Assembly (NCBI RefSeq): GCF_017921835.1
Contig: NZ_JAGEMN010000001.1
Location: forward strand, 1,729,874 to 1,793,873
Origin: Sporosarcina sp. 6E9
Lineage (GTDB): Bacteria > Bacillota > Bacilli > Bacillales_A > Planococcaceae
Direction: 5' to 3'
Length of the DNA: 64,000 nt
This document shows, piece by piece, positions 7,376 through 16,216 of this stretch. The position numbers and the translations under genes were made by a program. A model generated the notes under the pieces. The model saw nothing but the letters and a program-made list of their open reading frames with translations, made no database searches and had not been told where the DNA came from. Each line of letters starts with the position of its first letter. The stretch's first letter is position 1.

Positions 7376-7392
7376 TATATGGAGGTAATACT

Positions 7393-8772
7393 ATGGAACA
7401 GCCGAAAAGAGTAGCCCTATACAGTCGTTACAGTTCGAATGCACAGGACGGTAACTACAGCATAGAAATACAAACAGAACGAATGGAAGCAACATGTAAG
7501 TCCAAGGGATGGATTGTGGGCGACTATTTCAGCGATGCTGCATACTCAGGGGCGAATATGGATCGCCCAGATTTACAAAGTTTATTATCAAGGCTAGATG
7601 AATTCGACGTGATAATGGTATACCGATTAGACCGCCTTTCCCGCTCGCAAAGGGATACTATGGAATTGATTCAAGACTATTTCTTAAAGAATGGTAAAGC
7701 CTTCGTATCCGTATCTGAAACGCTCGACACTACAACACCATTCGGTATGGCTATGATTGGCATTCTGGCCGTGTTTGCTGAGTTGGAGAGAGCAACAATC
7801 ACTGAACGCATGCAAGCCGGTATACAAAAGCGTGTGCAGTCTGGTTATCGCCAGTTAGGTGGTAATCATATGCCGACTGGATATAAGCGGGGTCCCGAAT
7901 CCACTTTGATTATTGATGATCAACAAGCTGATAAAGTAAAGCGCATATTTGATTTATATGAGAAGTTCCATTCAATCACCGTTATTCAAAGGAAATTAAA
8001 AGAAGAAGGTTACGCTGGTAGACGGTTTACCACAATTCGACAGATATTAAGCAATCGTCTGTATATCGGGAAAGTAAGCTATAAAGGAGAAGAGTATGAA
8101 GGGGTTCACGAACCAATTATTTTAGAAGAACAATTTGACCGTGTACAAGCATTACTTGCAAGACATCCACCAGGAAAAAATGCCGGAAAAGCAAAAGAAA
8201 GTTTATTCGGCTCCTTCATCACTTGTGGGAAATGCGGAGAATTGTATACCGCATATAGCTATAGGGTAAAGAATCAAACCAAAGGTGACTATTATGTCAG
8301 GTCATATATCTGTCGGGCTCGACGTTTCCCAAGCGAATATGATGAAAAATGTTTTAACGAAACAATGAAAAACGATATTATAGAATCTTTATTTTTAAGT
8401 GAATTACAAGGTATGATAACTATGAGGAGATCTTCTACTGCCAAACCGAAACAAAAAAAGAATTATGATTTGATGATTCGTCGCGTAGAAGAAAGAATTA
8501 ATCGATTGATTGATTTGTATTCGGATGGTGACATCGAAAAAGAGGTTTTGCGAAGTAAAATTGGAACCCTGAACGAAGAAAAAAAAGCACTGTTAAAAAA
8601 GCAATCATCAGATATACAAGGGGAAAAAATACACATCGATTTAAAGCAACTGGACGATTACATCATCGATTTCAGTAACTTCGAATTTACCGAGAAAAGA
8701 GCAATTGTAGAAAAGGTACTGGATGGTATTATCGTTAACGGTAACTCCATAACTTTTGAATGGGCGTTTTAA
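7393..8772 (+). CDS. Large serine recombinase (prophage integrase)
   Basis: The 459-residue protein has an N-terminal resolvase domain with the catalytic motif YSRYS (residues 10-14, Ser14 the predicted nucleophile), YSGANMDRPDLQ (51-62) and the arginine-rich YRLDRLSR (77-84). A recombinase domain follows, then a zinc ribbon (CGKCG near 276 and two further cysteines by about 317) and a coiled-coil tail. This is the size and layout of serine integrases such as those of A118-like phages. The start ATG has GGAGG at -10. It lies at the extreme prophage end, and its stop codon is within about 35 bp of the junction with comFA, so it is the enzyme that inserted this element. Confidence 0.95.
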   Translation: MEQPKRVALYSRYSSNAQDGNYSIEIQTERMEATCKSKGWIVGDYFSDAAYSGANMDRPDLQSLLSRLDEFDVIMVYRLDRLSRSQRDTMELIQDYFLKNGKAFVSVSETLDTTTPFGMAMIGILAVFAELERATITERMQAGIQKRVQSGYRQLGGNHMPTGYKRGPESTLIIDDQQADKVKRIFDLYEKFHSITVIQRKLKEEGYAGRRFTTIRQILSNRLYIGKVSYKGEEYEGVHEPIILEEQFDRVQALLARHPPGKNAGKAKESLFGSFITCGKCGELYTAYSYRVKNQTKGDYYVRSYICRARRFPSEYDEKCFNETMKNDIIESLFLSELQGMITMRRSSTAKPKQKKNYDLMIRRVEERINRLIDLYSDGDIEKEVLRSKIGTLNEEKKALLKKQSSDIQGEKIHIDLKQLDDYIIDFSNFEFTEKRAIVEKVLDGIIVNGNSITFEWAF

Positions 8773-8815
8773 ACATAAATGTTCGGTCTTCATTTTTGGT
8801 CGCCCAAACGGCATG
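8773..8815. other. Prophage/chromosome junction (att site) in comFA
   Basis: Left of about 8805 the sequence is phage: integrase stop plus non-coding DNA. Right of it, read on the minus strand, it encodes ComFA up to HLIHAV. In ComFA the next residues should be CGAGKT; instead the frame reads WATKNED and stops at 8735. The crossover is therefore at or just left of 8805, in the codons leading into Walker A. The exact dinucleotide core cannot be fixed without the other prophage end. Confidence 0.85.
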
Positions 8816-9259
8816 AATCAGATGAGGACGATTTCTAGCTGTGCTTTCAAATAACTCATCCGATGCGCGTTGTTGAAGTGGGGTTAGTTTGCCTGCCCAA
8901 GCCAATATGTGATTCTTGGGATAAACAGGTTCAGGTCCATTCCAAGTAACGAGCGTCGTGCATGAAGAAACTCTCCCCATTTTGAGACAATGTCTGCAGT
9001 AAACACAAGATCCTTTACATTTTGCGCAATCGAAAGTTGTAAATCTTGATTGGGTATTGTTTTCACAACGATTACATTGAAATAAGGTGTTATGAAACAA
9101 GGAATTCTTTTTCTTAATACCAGGAATTGTTTGAACAAAACCTGCTGAGATATGCGCATCAATTACTTTTGAATTAAACGGAATGTGATCGCGAAGCCAT
9201 ATGCGCCCCGTTAGAAAACTTTGAAAGGAAATATCAACAAAATCAGCCAATGAAATCAC
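8805..9259 (-). pseudogene. comFA: comFA, 5' part only, interrupted by the prophage
   Basis: This is the N-terminal ~150 residues of the late competence DNA-uptake ATPase/helicase. It has the four-cysteine zinc cluster (CNRCENN, CAKCKGSCVYCRHC), then LKMGRVSS, then the linker GKLTPLQQRASDELF, all matching ComFA in order and spacing. Translation past HLIHAV enters phage DNA and adds about 23 foreign residues. Walker A, Walker B and the helicase motor are missing, and should lie at the far prophage end outside the window. Start is uncertain: GTG 9259 fits family length; the frame is open to TTG 9349, which would overlap the divergent crotonase promoter. Without excision the lysogen should be defective for transformation (inference). 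Confidence 0.9.
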
Positions 9260-9366
9260 GCTCTTTCTAGGCTGTGAAGGATTCAAAAATACAATCGTTA
9301 TGGTAGAACTAGCAGAAACATGGTATGTTTTACATAAGGAAAATGACAATAAAGGGGGATTTACAA

Positions 9367-10143
9367 ATGGAACTAATTCGTTATGAACAAAAGGGGAATC
9401 TTGCTTACGTCACATTAAACCGACCGGAAGCAATGAATGCATTTAATTATGACATGTTGGTTGAATTAGGGCAAATCACAGAAGCAATCCGCATTAATCC
9501 AGATATTCGCGTCGTCATCTTCACGGGATCCGGGGACCGCGCTTTTAGTGTCGGCGCAGACTTGAAAGAACGAAAAACGTTGACTGAAATACAAGTTAAA
9601 CGCAATGTTTTTAAAATCGGCGAAGTTTTTTCATCGGTAGCTTCATTGCCGCAGCCGACTATCGCCATGATGAATGGTTATGCATTTGGCGGCGGTATGG
9701 AACTGGCGTTAGCATGCGATTTCCGTATTGCAAGTGAAACTGCGGTTATGGGCTTAACAGAGACAAGTTTGGCCATAATTCCAGGAGCAGGGGGCACACA
9801 ACGCTTGCCAAGATTAATCGGAGAAACGAAAGCGCTAGAACTTATTTTAACTGCCCGTCGACTGAAAGCCATGGAAGCGTTAGATTACGGAATGGTGACG
9901 AAAGTTTCTGAACCGGAAAACCTTATTAGTGAAACAACAGAATTTGCGGAGTCCATGTTAGCGAACGGGCCCATTGCATTGCAACAAGCGAAATTCGCGA
10001 TTAAGCAAGGAATGAATGCTGACCTACATACTGGTCTTGGGATTGAACGGAAAGCTTATGAAATTACAATTCCAACAAATGACCGGATAGAAGCATTAAC
10101 TGCTTTCAGTGAAAAACGCAAACCTCAATTTAAAGGAAATTAA
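9367..10143 (+). CDS. Enoyl-CoA hydratase/isomerase family protein (crotonase)
   Basis: ATG 9367 follows AAAGGGGGA; an upstream in-frame ATG has no site. The 258-residue protein has the crotonase signature: NRPEAMNAF near residue 18, the oxyanion-hole segment MMNGYAFGGGMELALACD (about 100-117), and ETSLAIIPGAGGTQRL (about 133-148) with the catalytic glutamate region. It should hydrate 2-enoyl-CoA in fatty acid or branched-chain breakdown. It is transcribed divergently from comFA and followed by its own terminator, so it is probably monocistronic. The exact acyl substrate cannot be told from sequence. Confidence 0.88.
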   Translation: MELIRYEQKGNLAYVTLNRPEAMNAFNYDMLVELGQITEAIRINPDIRVVIFTGSGDRAFSVGADLKERKTLTEIQVKRNVFKIGEVFSSVASLPQPTIAMMNGYAFGGGMELALACDFRIASETAVMGLTETSLAIIPGAGGTQRLPRLIGETKALELILTARRLKAMEALDYGMVTKVSEPENLISETTEFAESMLANGPIALQQAKFAIKQGMNADLHTGLGIERKAYEITIPTNDRIEALTAFSEKRKPQFKGN

Positions 10144-10155
10144 TTTAAATTATGT

Positions 10156-10182
10156 AGAGGGGGTCGTATCCCCTCTCTTTTT
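10156..10182. terminator. Terminator between crotonase and DUF1761 gene
   Basis: AGAGGGG (10156-10162) pairs with CCCCTCT (10170-10176), followed by CTTTTT on the plus strand. It serves the crotonase gene. Confidence 0.8.
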
Positions 10183-10185
10183 ACC

Positions 10186-10599
10186 TTACTTTACAAAAAA
10201 AGCAATAATAATTCCCATTACGGTAAGGGAAACGATATGATAGCCGGCACTAATTATAAACAACGTGTACTTTCTTCCTTCAAAAAAGGTTGGCGACAAT
10301 TCGCGTGCGCTGGCAATCCCTAAACCAGCTAAAAATCCAATTAACGCCCCTCCGCCGATGGTCACCGAATCTTGCATCGATATAAATAGCGATAGAACGA
10401 TAGCAGAAATGATGCCAGCAAGCGTTGTTAGACCATAGCCGATATTAGCATTGGATGTCTGAAGTTCTGCCATCCTTTTCCCAAGGCTTTTCATCCATAT
10501 ATTTGCAAACAGTACCGGCGAATACCATAAAGCCCCGATAATCATATTGGCAATGACAGCAAATACGATTGCTAAAATACTTAGTTGTGATAAATCCAT
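10186..10599 (-). CDS. DUF1761 family integral membrane protein
   Basis: The 137-residue protein has four hydrophobic helices and the DUF1761 hallmark IIGALWYSPVLF at about 20-31, followed by WMKSLGKRM. The start ATG 10599 has GGAGGGAAAG upstream. The family is small, membrane-embedded and of unknown function. It is a stand-alone gene converging on the crotonase terminator. Confidence 0.8.
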   Translation of the reverse strand: MDLSQLSILAIVFAVIANMIIGALWYSPVLFANIWMKSLGKRMAELQTSNANIGYGLTTLAGIISAIVLSLFISMQDSVTIGGGALIGFLAGLGIASARELSPTFFEGRKYTLFIISAGYHIVSLTVMGIIIAFFVK

Positions 10600-10723
10600 T
10601 CTTTCCCTCCTAAGTAATGGTTTGATAGGTAAGCTATAGCATAGTATATAGATTGTATTTCATGTCATAGTTGATGAATTGTATTATTAAATCATTTTAT
10701 CAAAATATAAAAGGATGTTATGT

Positions 10724-11596
10724 ATGAATAGAAATGATGAATGGATTGTTAAAGAACCAAATGAACTATTAAAGTACTTATATGAAGTCTTGTCCAGTCG
10801 GAGTCGTAATTCCGTTAAAGGAATTTTAAGTCGCGGCCAGGTTTTGGTAAACGGAAAAGTATCTACGCAATTTAATGACCCTTTAAATCCTGGAGATCGG
10901 GTACAAATTCATGCGCGGGTGGCGACAAATGAGGTGAAAATGACCGGCGTTACGATTTTGCATGAAGATAATGATTTGATTGTTATTGAAAAAGAACCTG
11001 GCTTGTTGTCGATTGCATCCGAAGATGAAAAACACTTGACAGCCTATCGTCAACTGACGGATTATGTCAGGAACGTTAATCAGAAAAACCGTATTTTTGT
11101 TGTACATCGATTAGATCGTGACACTTCAGGGGTAATGGTATTTGCGAAAAATAAGGAAGCCCAGCAAACCCTTCAAAATTCATGGCAAGAATCTGTTCAT
11201 GAACGCGCTTATATCGCGCTCGTTGAAGGTGCCGTGAAAAAAGACGGTACGGTTACTTCTTGGTTGACTGAAAATAAGATGTTCATGGTCTACTCAAGTC
11301 CTAGACCGAATGATGGAAAAAAGGCAATCACTCATTACAAAGTGCTGCAATCCAACAAGAACTTCTCGTTGTTGCAAGTGAATTTGGATACTGGGCGGAA
11401 AAACCAAATCCGTGTTCATATGCAAGATATCGGGCATCCTGTTGTCGGTGATAAAAAGTACGGTTCACGTAATAATGTAATCGGTCGACTTGGACTTCAT
11501 GCAAATGCCATTGAATTAAAGCATCCAACAACTGGTGAATCAATGCGTTTCGAATCCAAAACGCCCGCGTCATTTACACGGCCGTTCAATAAATAA
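10724..11596 (+). CDS. RluA-family 23S rRNA/tRNA pseudouridine synthase
   Basis: ATG 10724 follows AAAGGATG. The 290-residue protein has an S4-type RNA-binding domain (about 10-70, including SRGQVLVNGK) and a pseudouridine synthase domain with the catalytic motif HRLDRDTSGVMVFAK (about 129-143), the aspartate after RL being the nucleophile. Later GRKNQIRVHMQDIGHPVVGD is typical of the RluA branch. It converts uridine to pseudouridine in structured RNA; the exact site is not predictable. Monocistronic, with a terminator immediately after. Confidence 0.9.
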   Translation: MNRNDEWIVKEPNELLKYLYEVLSSRSRNSVKGILSRGQVLVNGKVSTQFNDPLNPGDRVQIHARVATNEVKMTGVTILHEDNDLIVIEKEPGLLSIASEDEKHLTAYRQLTDYVRNVNQKNRIFVVHRLDRDTSGVMVFAKNKEAQQTLQNSWQESVHERAYIALVEGAVKKDGTVTSWLTENKMFMVYSSPRPNDGKKAITHYKVLQSNKNFSLLQVNLDTGRKNQIRVHMQDIGHPVVGDKKYGSRNNVIGRLGLHANAIELKHPTTGESMRFESKTPASFTRPFNK

Positions 11597-11603
11597 TTAG
11601 AGC

Positions 11604-11641
11604 GAGTACTAGAGTATTTCATGATTCTGGTACTCATTTTT
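11604..11641. terminator. Terminator after the pseudouridine synthase gene
   Basis: GAGTACTAGA (11604-11613) pairs with TCTGGTACTC (11626-11635) with one G-U pair, then ATTTTT. Confidence 0.7.
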
Positions 11642-11664
11642 ACTTTAGCCATGTGTTCTACCCG

Positions 11665-12693
11665 CTAAATCTTTCTGTACTTGCGAAGTGCAACGATGTT
11701 TATGCTGATAAATAGTAGCGAAAAACCGACTAAGAATACCAGGTCCAAATAGATTGCTTCCCAACCATATCCTCTAACCATCACATTCCGCAATGCCTCA
11801 GCCGCATAATAAAGCGGCGTGATATAACCAATCCAACTTAACCAATCAGAAATTGTCTCTAAATTAAATAATCCCGAAAAAAACACTTGCGGAATCACAA
11901 TAATAGGTATGAATTGCATCATTTGAAGTTCATTATTCGCAAAGGATGACAGTAAAATACCGAGCGTCAGCGCGGATAAGGCAAGAAGTAATGTAATGAG
12001 TAAAACATAGCCAAAAGCACCTTCCATAACCATTCCGAGAACATATATTGCATAAGCAACGATAATTGTCGATTGAATCATTGTAAATAATCCAAACCCC
12101 ATTACATAGCCGATGACAATTTCCCATCGACGAAGCGGACTCGCAAGCAAACGTTCTAGTGTGCCTGTTGTACGTTCCCGTAAAAACGAAACACCGGCAA
12201 TTAAAAACACAAAGAAGAATACGAAAAATCCGACCAGAACAGGTCCGAAGTAATCGAACATACCCATGTCATTCGAGCCGTGGAAATACTTGATTGTCGG
12301 CTCATGCACATTACTATTTGATTGGCTCGTAGGCATTGCTTGTTGAAACCACTTCATAGTCGCACTGGAGACACTTGGATCACTACCTTCAAGAACAACA
12401 GTAGGTTTATTTCCATCGAAAACTAAATAGCCGTCAATCGTTCGTGCGGCCAAATCTTTTTCCGCTTTTTTTTCATCAACATAAGTAGTGACAATTGCAC
12501 CATTAACGTTCATGTGATCGACTATCTCATTGGGTATATCCACGAATCCAATTTTAGGCACATATTCTTCATTTCCAAATACAAAGTGGAGCATTGTTAG
12601 AACGAATATTGGTGCAATAATGAGCAATCCCACATTCCGTTTATCGCGAATAATTTATCGTAATATCCTTTTTGTTAAAGCGATAATCCTCAC
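11665..12693 (-). pseudogene. ABC-2 type exporter permease with early nonsense codon
   Basis: The natural start is GTG 12693, two bases after the ATPase stop and with GGAGGTG inside the ATPase end. It encodes MRIIALTKRILR and then TAA (12655-12657), after which the same frame continues IIRDKRNVGLLIIAPIFVL without interruption for 330 codons. A single C-to-T change (CAA to TAA) at codon 13 explains this. The rest is a normal ABC-2 permease: one N-terminal helix, a large extracellular domain (about 40-150) and five C-terminal helices with YITPLYYAAEALR. Reinitiation at GTG 12633 would lose the amphipathic start and has only a weak ribosome site. Sequencing error is possible. Confidence 0.8.
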
Positions 12694-12694
12694 A

Positions 12695-13420
12695 TTACGC
12701 ACCTCCATAAACGAGAAATGCTTCTTCGATAGACTTTGAGTTTGTCTGTTTTTTTAATTCTTGGGTGGTGCCGACCGCAATTAGTCGTCCATCCCGAATC
12801 ATTCCGAGTCGATCACATTTTTCCGCTTCGTCCATAACATGAGTCGTAACAATAATGGTAATTCCGTTTTGTTTTAACTTACTAAAAGCTTCCCAAATGC
12901 TTCGCCTTAACACAGGGTCGATTCCAACAGTAGGTTCATCGAGAATTAAAACCTTTGGTTCATGTAGCATGGCAATTGCCAATGACAATCGCCTTTTCAT
13001 CCCGCCAGAATATTTGGACACCAATTTTGTTACATCATTTGAAAGTTGAACTAGTTCCATTACTTCTTTAATTCTGTGCGTCTGCTTCTCCCCTTTCAAA
13101 CCATATAGTTCCGAGAAGAATAGCAAATTCTCATTTGTGGTGAGGTCATCATACAATGCATCGGACTGCGCCATGTAACCAATGCTGTTAATTAATTTTA
13201 ATGTAGGCATTTTCTCTTGAAATAAATACACTTCGCCAGAGGTCGGTAGGTCTAAACCAGTTAACTGTTTTACAAGTGTCGTTTTACCAGCCCCTGATGG
13301 CCCTAAAATTCCGAAAATTTCTCCCTCAAAAATTTTCAAGTTGATGTCTTCAAGTACTTGCTGTATCCCAAACTTTTTCGATACGTGATTAATCGAAATA
13401 CTTTCTCCTAACTCTTGCAT
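12695..13420 (-). CDS. ABC transporter ATP-binding protein (DrrA/NatA type)
   Basis: I chose ATG 13420 with GGAGAGG eight bases upstream over a longer frame. The 241-residue protein has Walker A GPSGAGKTT (about 40-48), the Q-loop YMAQSDALY, signature YSGGMKRRLSLA, Walker B VLILDEPTVG and the switch histidine in IIVTTHVMDEAEKCD. It would energise the ABC-2 permease encoded two bases downstream, making a drug, lipid or peptide exporter. Because that permease is interrupted, the pair may be inactive. No regulator gene is adjacent. Confidence 0.92.
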   Translation of the reverse strand: MQELGESISINHVSKKFGIQQVLEDINLKIFEGEIFGILGPSGAGKTTLVKQLTGLDLPTSGEVYLFQEKMPTLKLINSIGYMAQSDALYDDLTTNENLLFFSELYGLKGEKQTHRIKEVMELVQLSNDVTKLVSKYSGGMKRRLSLAIAMLHEPKVLILDEPTVGIDPVLRRSIWEAFSKLKQNGITIIVTTHVMDEAEKCDRLGMIRDGRLIAVGTTQELKKQTNSKSIEEAFLVYGGA

Positions 13421-13624
13421 CCAGCACACCTCTCCTTCATCGTCAGTGAGTACTTACTACTAATATAACAAACTCCAATGCATTAATAGTGAATATTCTC
13501 TCAACTATTTATAGTATATTTTCAAATCTGGTTATTAGTACAAGTCCTCCGTCGTCCTCCGTCTCAAACCACATATAGTAAGTATGTTCGGACAAACAGA
13601 AACAACCAGAAGGAGGTGAATTAA

Positions 13625-13945
13625 ATGGATCAAAGACAAGCATTTGCACATATGCAAAACTTAATGGGTATAAGCGAAGGCAACGGTGATTTCTTGGGTG
13701 ACCTAGTCATCTTTTCCGCTGTCCTCACAGAATTCGCACTAACAGACATTCTTTTCGCTGAAGCAGATAAAATTAGAGCAGCGATTTGTTTACCTGATGT
13801 TACAGCTGACCAATTGGCTTCTGTTGATACTTCTGTCTCGCAAGTATTAGAACAAATCTGTTGTATCGAAAAACGAGTCATTGGTAAAATCGATCGCGGT
13901 ATTGAACTTAGAAATTACGAAGAAGTAGAAGAAGGACCTTGCTAA
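13625..13945 (+). CDS. Hypothetical acidic protein, 106 aa
   Basis: ATG 13625 has AGAAGGAGGTG at ideal spacing, so expression is likely strong. The product starts MDQRQAFAHMQNLMGISEGN and is acidic and helical, with a Cys pair (QICCIEKR) and a Cys at the C-terminus (EEVEEGPC). There is no signal peptide or transmembrane segment. Its size, cysteine distribution and isolated position would suit a spore-associated protein. A CATATAGTA box lies about 45 bases upstream (CATANNNTA resembles a sigma-K -10), but no matching -35 was found. I do not recognise the family. Confidence 0.65.
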   Translation: MDQRQAFAHMQNLMGISEGNGDFLGDLVIFSAVLTEFALTDILFAEADKIRAAICLPDVTADQLASVDTSVSQVLEQICCIEKRVIGKIDRGIELRNYEEVEEGPC

Positions 13946-14012
13946 TCTGAACAGACGTGTTCAACCACTGAATCTGGGTGCCTTTTACATTTCAATGGGG
14001 ACAAGCAAAAAA

Positions 14013-14040
14013 GAGAGGGATTGATACCCTCTCCTTTTTT
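14013..14040. terminator. Bidirectional terminator
   Basis: GAGAGGG (14013-14019) pairs with CCCTCTC (14027-14033), with A-run before and CTTTTTT after. It separates the 106-aa gene from the convergent peptidase gene. Confidence 0.8.
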
Positions 14041-14045
14041 GATTC

Positions 14046-16025
14046 CTATAGATATTTTGCAAACCATCCTGTAATTTCATCTAATCTAGCTATGCGCAAG
14101 TTCGGTATACCTGTACGTGATAAGTTATGATCTGCGTCCGGGAAACGTACAAACTCTGTTTCCTTCCCCATACTTTTCAACGTGATGTATAGCTGCTCTG
14201 CTTGTTCGATTGGACAACGGAAATCTTTTTCACTATGCAAAATCAACAATGGCGTTTCAACATTTTTCGCGTATTTCAATGGGGAGATATCCCAAAGTTT
14301 CTCCACGTCATTCATATCCGCCCCGTGTTGCCAGTCGTTAAAGTAATACCCGATATCAGATACACCGTAGAAACTGATCCAGTTCGAGATTGAGCGTTGT
14401 GTAACGGCCGCTTTGAATTTATCCGTGTGTCCGACAATCCAATTCGTCATGAAGCCGCCGTAACTTCCACCTGTCACACCAAGTCGGTCAGTATCAATCC
14501 ACTCGTTTTGACCGATGACGAAATCAAGACCTGCTATGATGTCTTCATAGTCTCCGCGGCCGTAATCACCGCGCACTGCGTCAACAAACGCTTGACTATA
14601 ACCATGACTTCCTCGCGGATTGACGTACAATACACCGTATCCTTGAGCGGCTAAAACCTGCATTTCATGGAAAAATGAATTTGCGTACATCGCAGCCGGA
14701 CCGCCGTGGATTTCAACAATCAATGGATACTTTTGACCTTCTTCAAAGCCCGCGGGTTTCATCAACCAACCATGAACATTCCAATCTTTTGCGCCTTTAT
14801 AGACAATCGCTTCTGGCTCTACAAGTTCAACTTCTTCCAAATATGAGCGATTAACAGTAGTTAACGTCACTCGCTCTCCCGTCGCGATTGTTTGTTTATA
14901 CAACTCGCCAGGGTTCACCGCGTCACTAACCGCCACAATTGCAAACTCACCGTCAGTCGATACGTCATAGCCATAAATATGTTCATTTTCAGGAGATGCC
15001 GGATAAACCGCACCATCAAGCGAAGCGAAATAGAGTCTTACATCGCCCATTGTCGTCAATTGGAAATACAACTGATTGTCTTGTGTCCAGACTGCTGCTG
15101 GTGCACTTGCACCTTGCTGGTGATCTGCGACCGCATAATCACCAACCGGTGAATCTATACTTTCGGTTAGACAAACCGTGCTTCCGTCTTCACTGTCAAA
15201 GACAAATAATTTGGCTTGCGTCGCGTTTTTGAATGTATTTTCGGATCCTGTATAAGCAATATATCGATCATCATATGAAAACGTCGCACCGCCAAAATAC
15301 CCTTCTTCATCAACGAGCACCGTTTCTTCCTTCGATTCAACATCGACTATGTATAGTGGCTGACGGAATTCGAAGTCCTGGTTTTCCTTGCGATTAACGC
15401 CGATGACAACTTTCTTCCCATCATGTGAAATCGCTTGAAGCGCATATTGATGATTTCCTTCTGTGAACTGCGTGATTTCACCCGATTCAATATCTACAAT
15501 ACCAATTTGGCGGTATGCATCCCCGGGGAGTAGTCCGATGCCGTCCATTTGATATTTCATTTTTGTCACGCGGTATGGTTCCGGATTTTTCTTCTCATCA
15601 TTTTCTTCTTTATCCGTGAACGACTTGCCTTCTTTTACGACCGCATTGACCCATACTTTTTTACCGCATGGAGACCAAAGAAAACTCGTTACCCCTTTTT
15701 CAAGGGCTGTCAGCTTCTGTGCTTCTCCGCCTCTAGAAGGCAAGATATACACTTGATTTTTCTCCTCACGGTTTGACAAAAAAGCAATGTTCTTCCCATC
15801 AGATGACCAAGACGGTGAAGACACTCTGTCTTTTCCGTGCGTCCATTGCGTTACTTCATTTGATTCCAATTCTACATGAAATAAATTCGAGATATACTTA
15901 TTTTCTTCTTCATCAATTTGTGTCTGTATAAATACCGCCTCTTTGCCATTCGGCGACAACTGCGGATTTGTTACAGATGTTAATGTAAACAAATCATTTA
16001 CTTTTAAATTACGTTTTCCCAACAT
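14046..16025 (-). CDS. S9 family prolyl-oligopeptidase-like serine peptidase
   Basis: The 659-residue protein has an N-terminal beta-propeller (about 1-390, with TolB/WD-like repeats such as SSPSWSSDGKNIAFLSN) and a C-terminal alpha/beta-hydrolase domain. The catalytic triad is visible: Ser521 in GGSYGG, Asp601 in HSEKDFRCP and His633 in DADHNLS. No signal peptide is present, so it acts in the cytosol on short peptides as a dipeptidyl or acylaminoacyl peptidase (YuxL-like). ATG 16025 follows AGGAGGAAT. Monocistronic. Confidence 0.92.
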   Translation of the reverse strand: MLGKRNLKVNDLFTLTSVTNPQLSPNGKEAVFIQTQIDEEENKYISNLFHVELESNEVTQWTHGKDRVSSPSWSSDGKNIAFLSNREEKNQVYILPSRGGEAQKLTALEKGVTSFLWSPCGKKVWVNAVVKEGKSFTDKEENDEKKNPEPYRVTKMKYQMDGIGLLPGDAYRQIGIVDIESGEITQFTEGNHQYALQAISHDGKKVVIGVNRKENQDFEFRQPLYIVDVESKEETVLVDEEGYFGGATFSYDDRYIAYTGSENTFKNATQAKLFVFDSEDGSTVCLTESIDSPVGDYAVADHQQGASAPAAVWTQDNQLYFQLTTMGDVRLYFASLDGAVYPASPENEHIYGYDVSTDGEFAIVAVSDAVNPGELYKQTIATGERVTLTTVNRSYLEEVELVEPEAIVYKGAKDWNVHGWLMKPAGFEEGQKYPLIVEIHGGPAAMYANSFFHEMQVLAAQGYGVLYVNPRGSHGYSQAFVDAVRGDYGRGDYEDIIAGLDFVIGQNEWIDTDRLGVTGGSYGGFMTNWIVGHTDKFKAAVTQRSISNWISFYGVSDIGYYFNDWQHGADMNDVEKLWDISPLKYAKNVETPLLILHSEKDFRCPIEQAEQLYITLKSMGKETEFVRFPDADHNLSRTGIPNLRIARLDEITGWFAKYL

Positions 16026-16182
16026 TAATTCCTCCTAATTCTTTCGACTAGTAGTATATATCAATCTATTCTACCAATTTATCTATGTATTGCCCAGCTA
16101 AACAAATATATATAATTGCTTTGCATCATATGTTTTTTCACCCCAGTACAATGAACTCTTCGAAAAGGTTTCAAATAAAAAT

Positions 16183-16210
16183 GGTCCTCCCTAATTTCTA
16201 AGGGAGGTCC
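16183..16210 (-). terminator. Terminator of lcfB
   Basis: GGTCCTCCCT (16183-16192) pairs with AGGGAGGTCC (16201-16210) almost perfectly, followed on the minus strand by ATTTTTATTT. Confidence 0.8.
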
Positions 16211-16216
16211 TGTCAA

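Noticed and set aside
8735..8804. Continuation of the comFA frame into phage DNA
   Set aside because: These ~23 codons are antisense to the integrase 3' end and exist only because of the insertion; they are not a ComFA part.
13572..13580. Sigma-K-like -10 box CATATAGTA
   Set aside because: No AC-containing -35 at the right distance; kept only as a hint in the gene entry.
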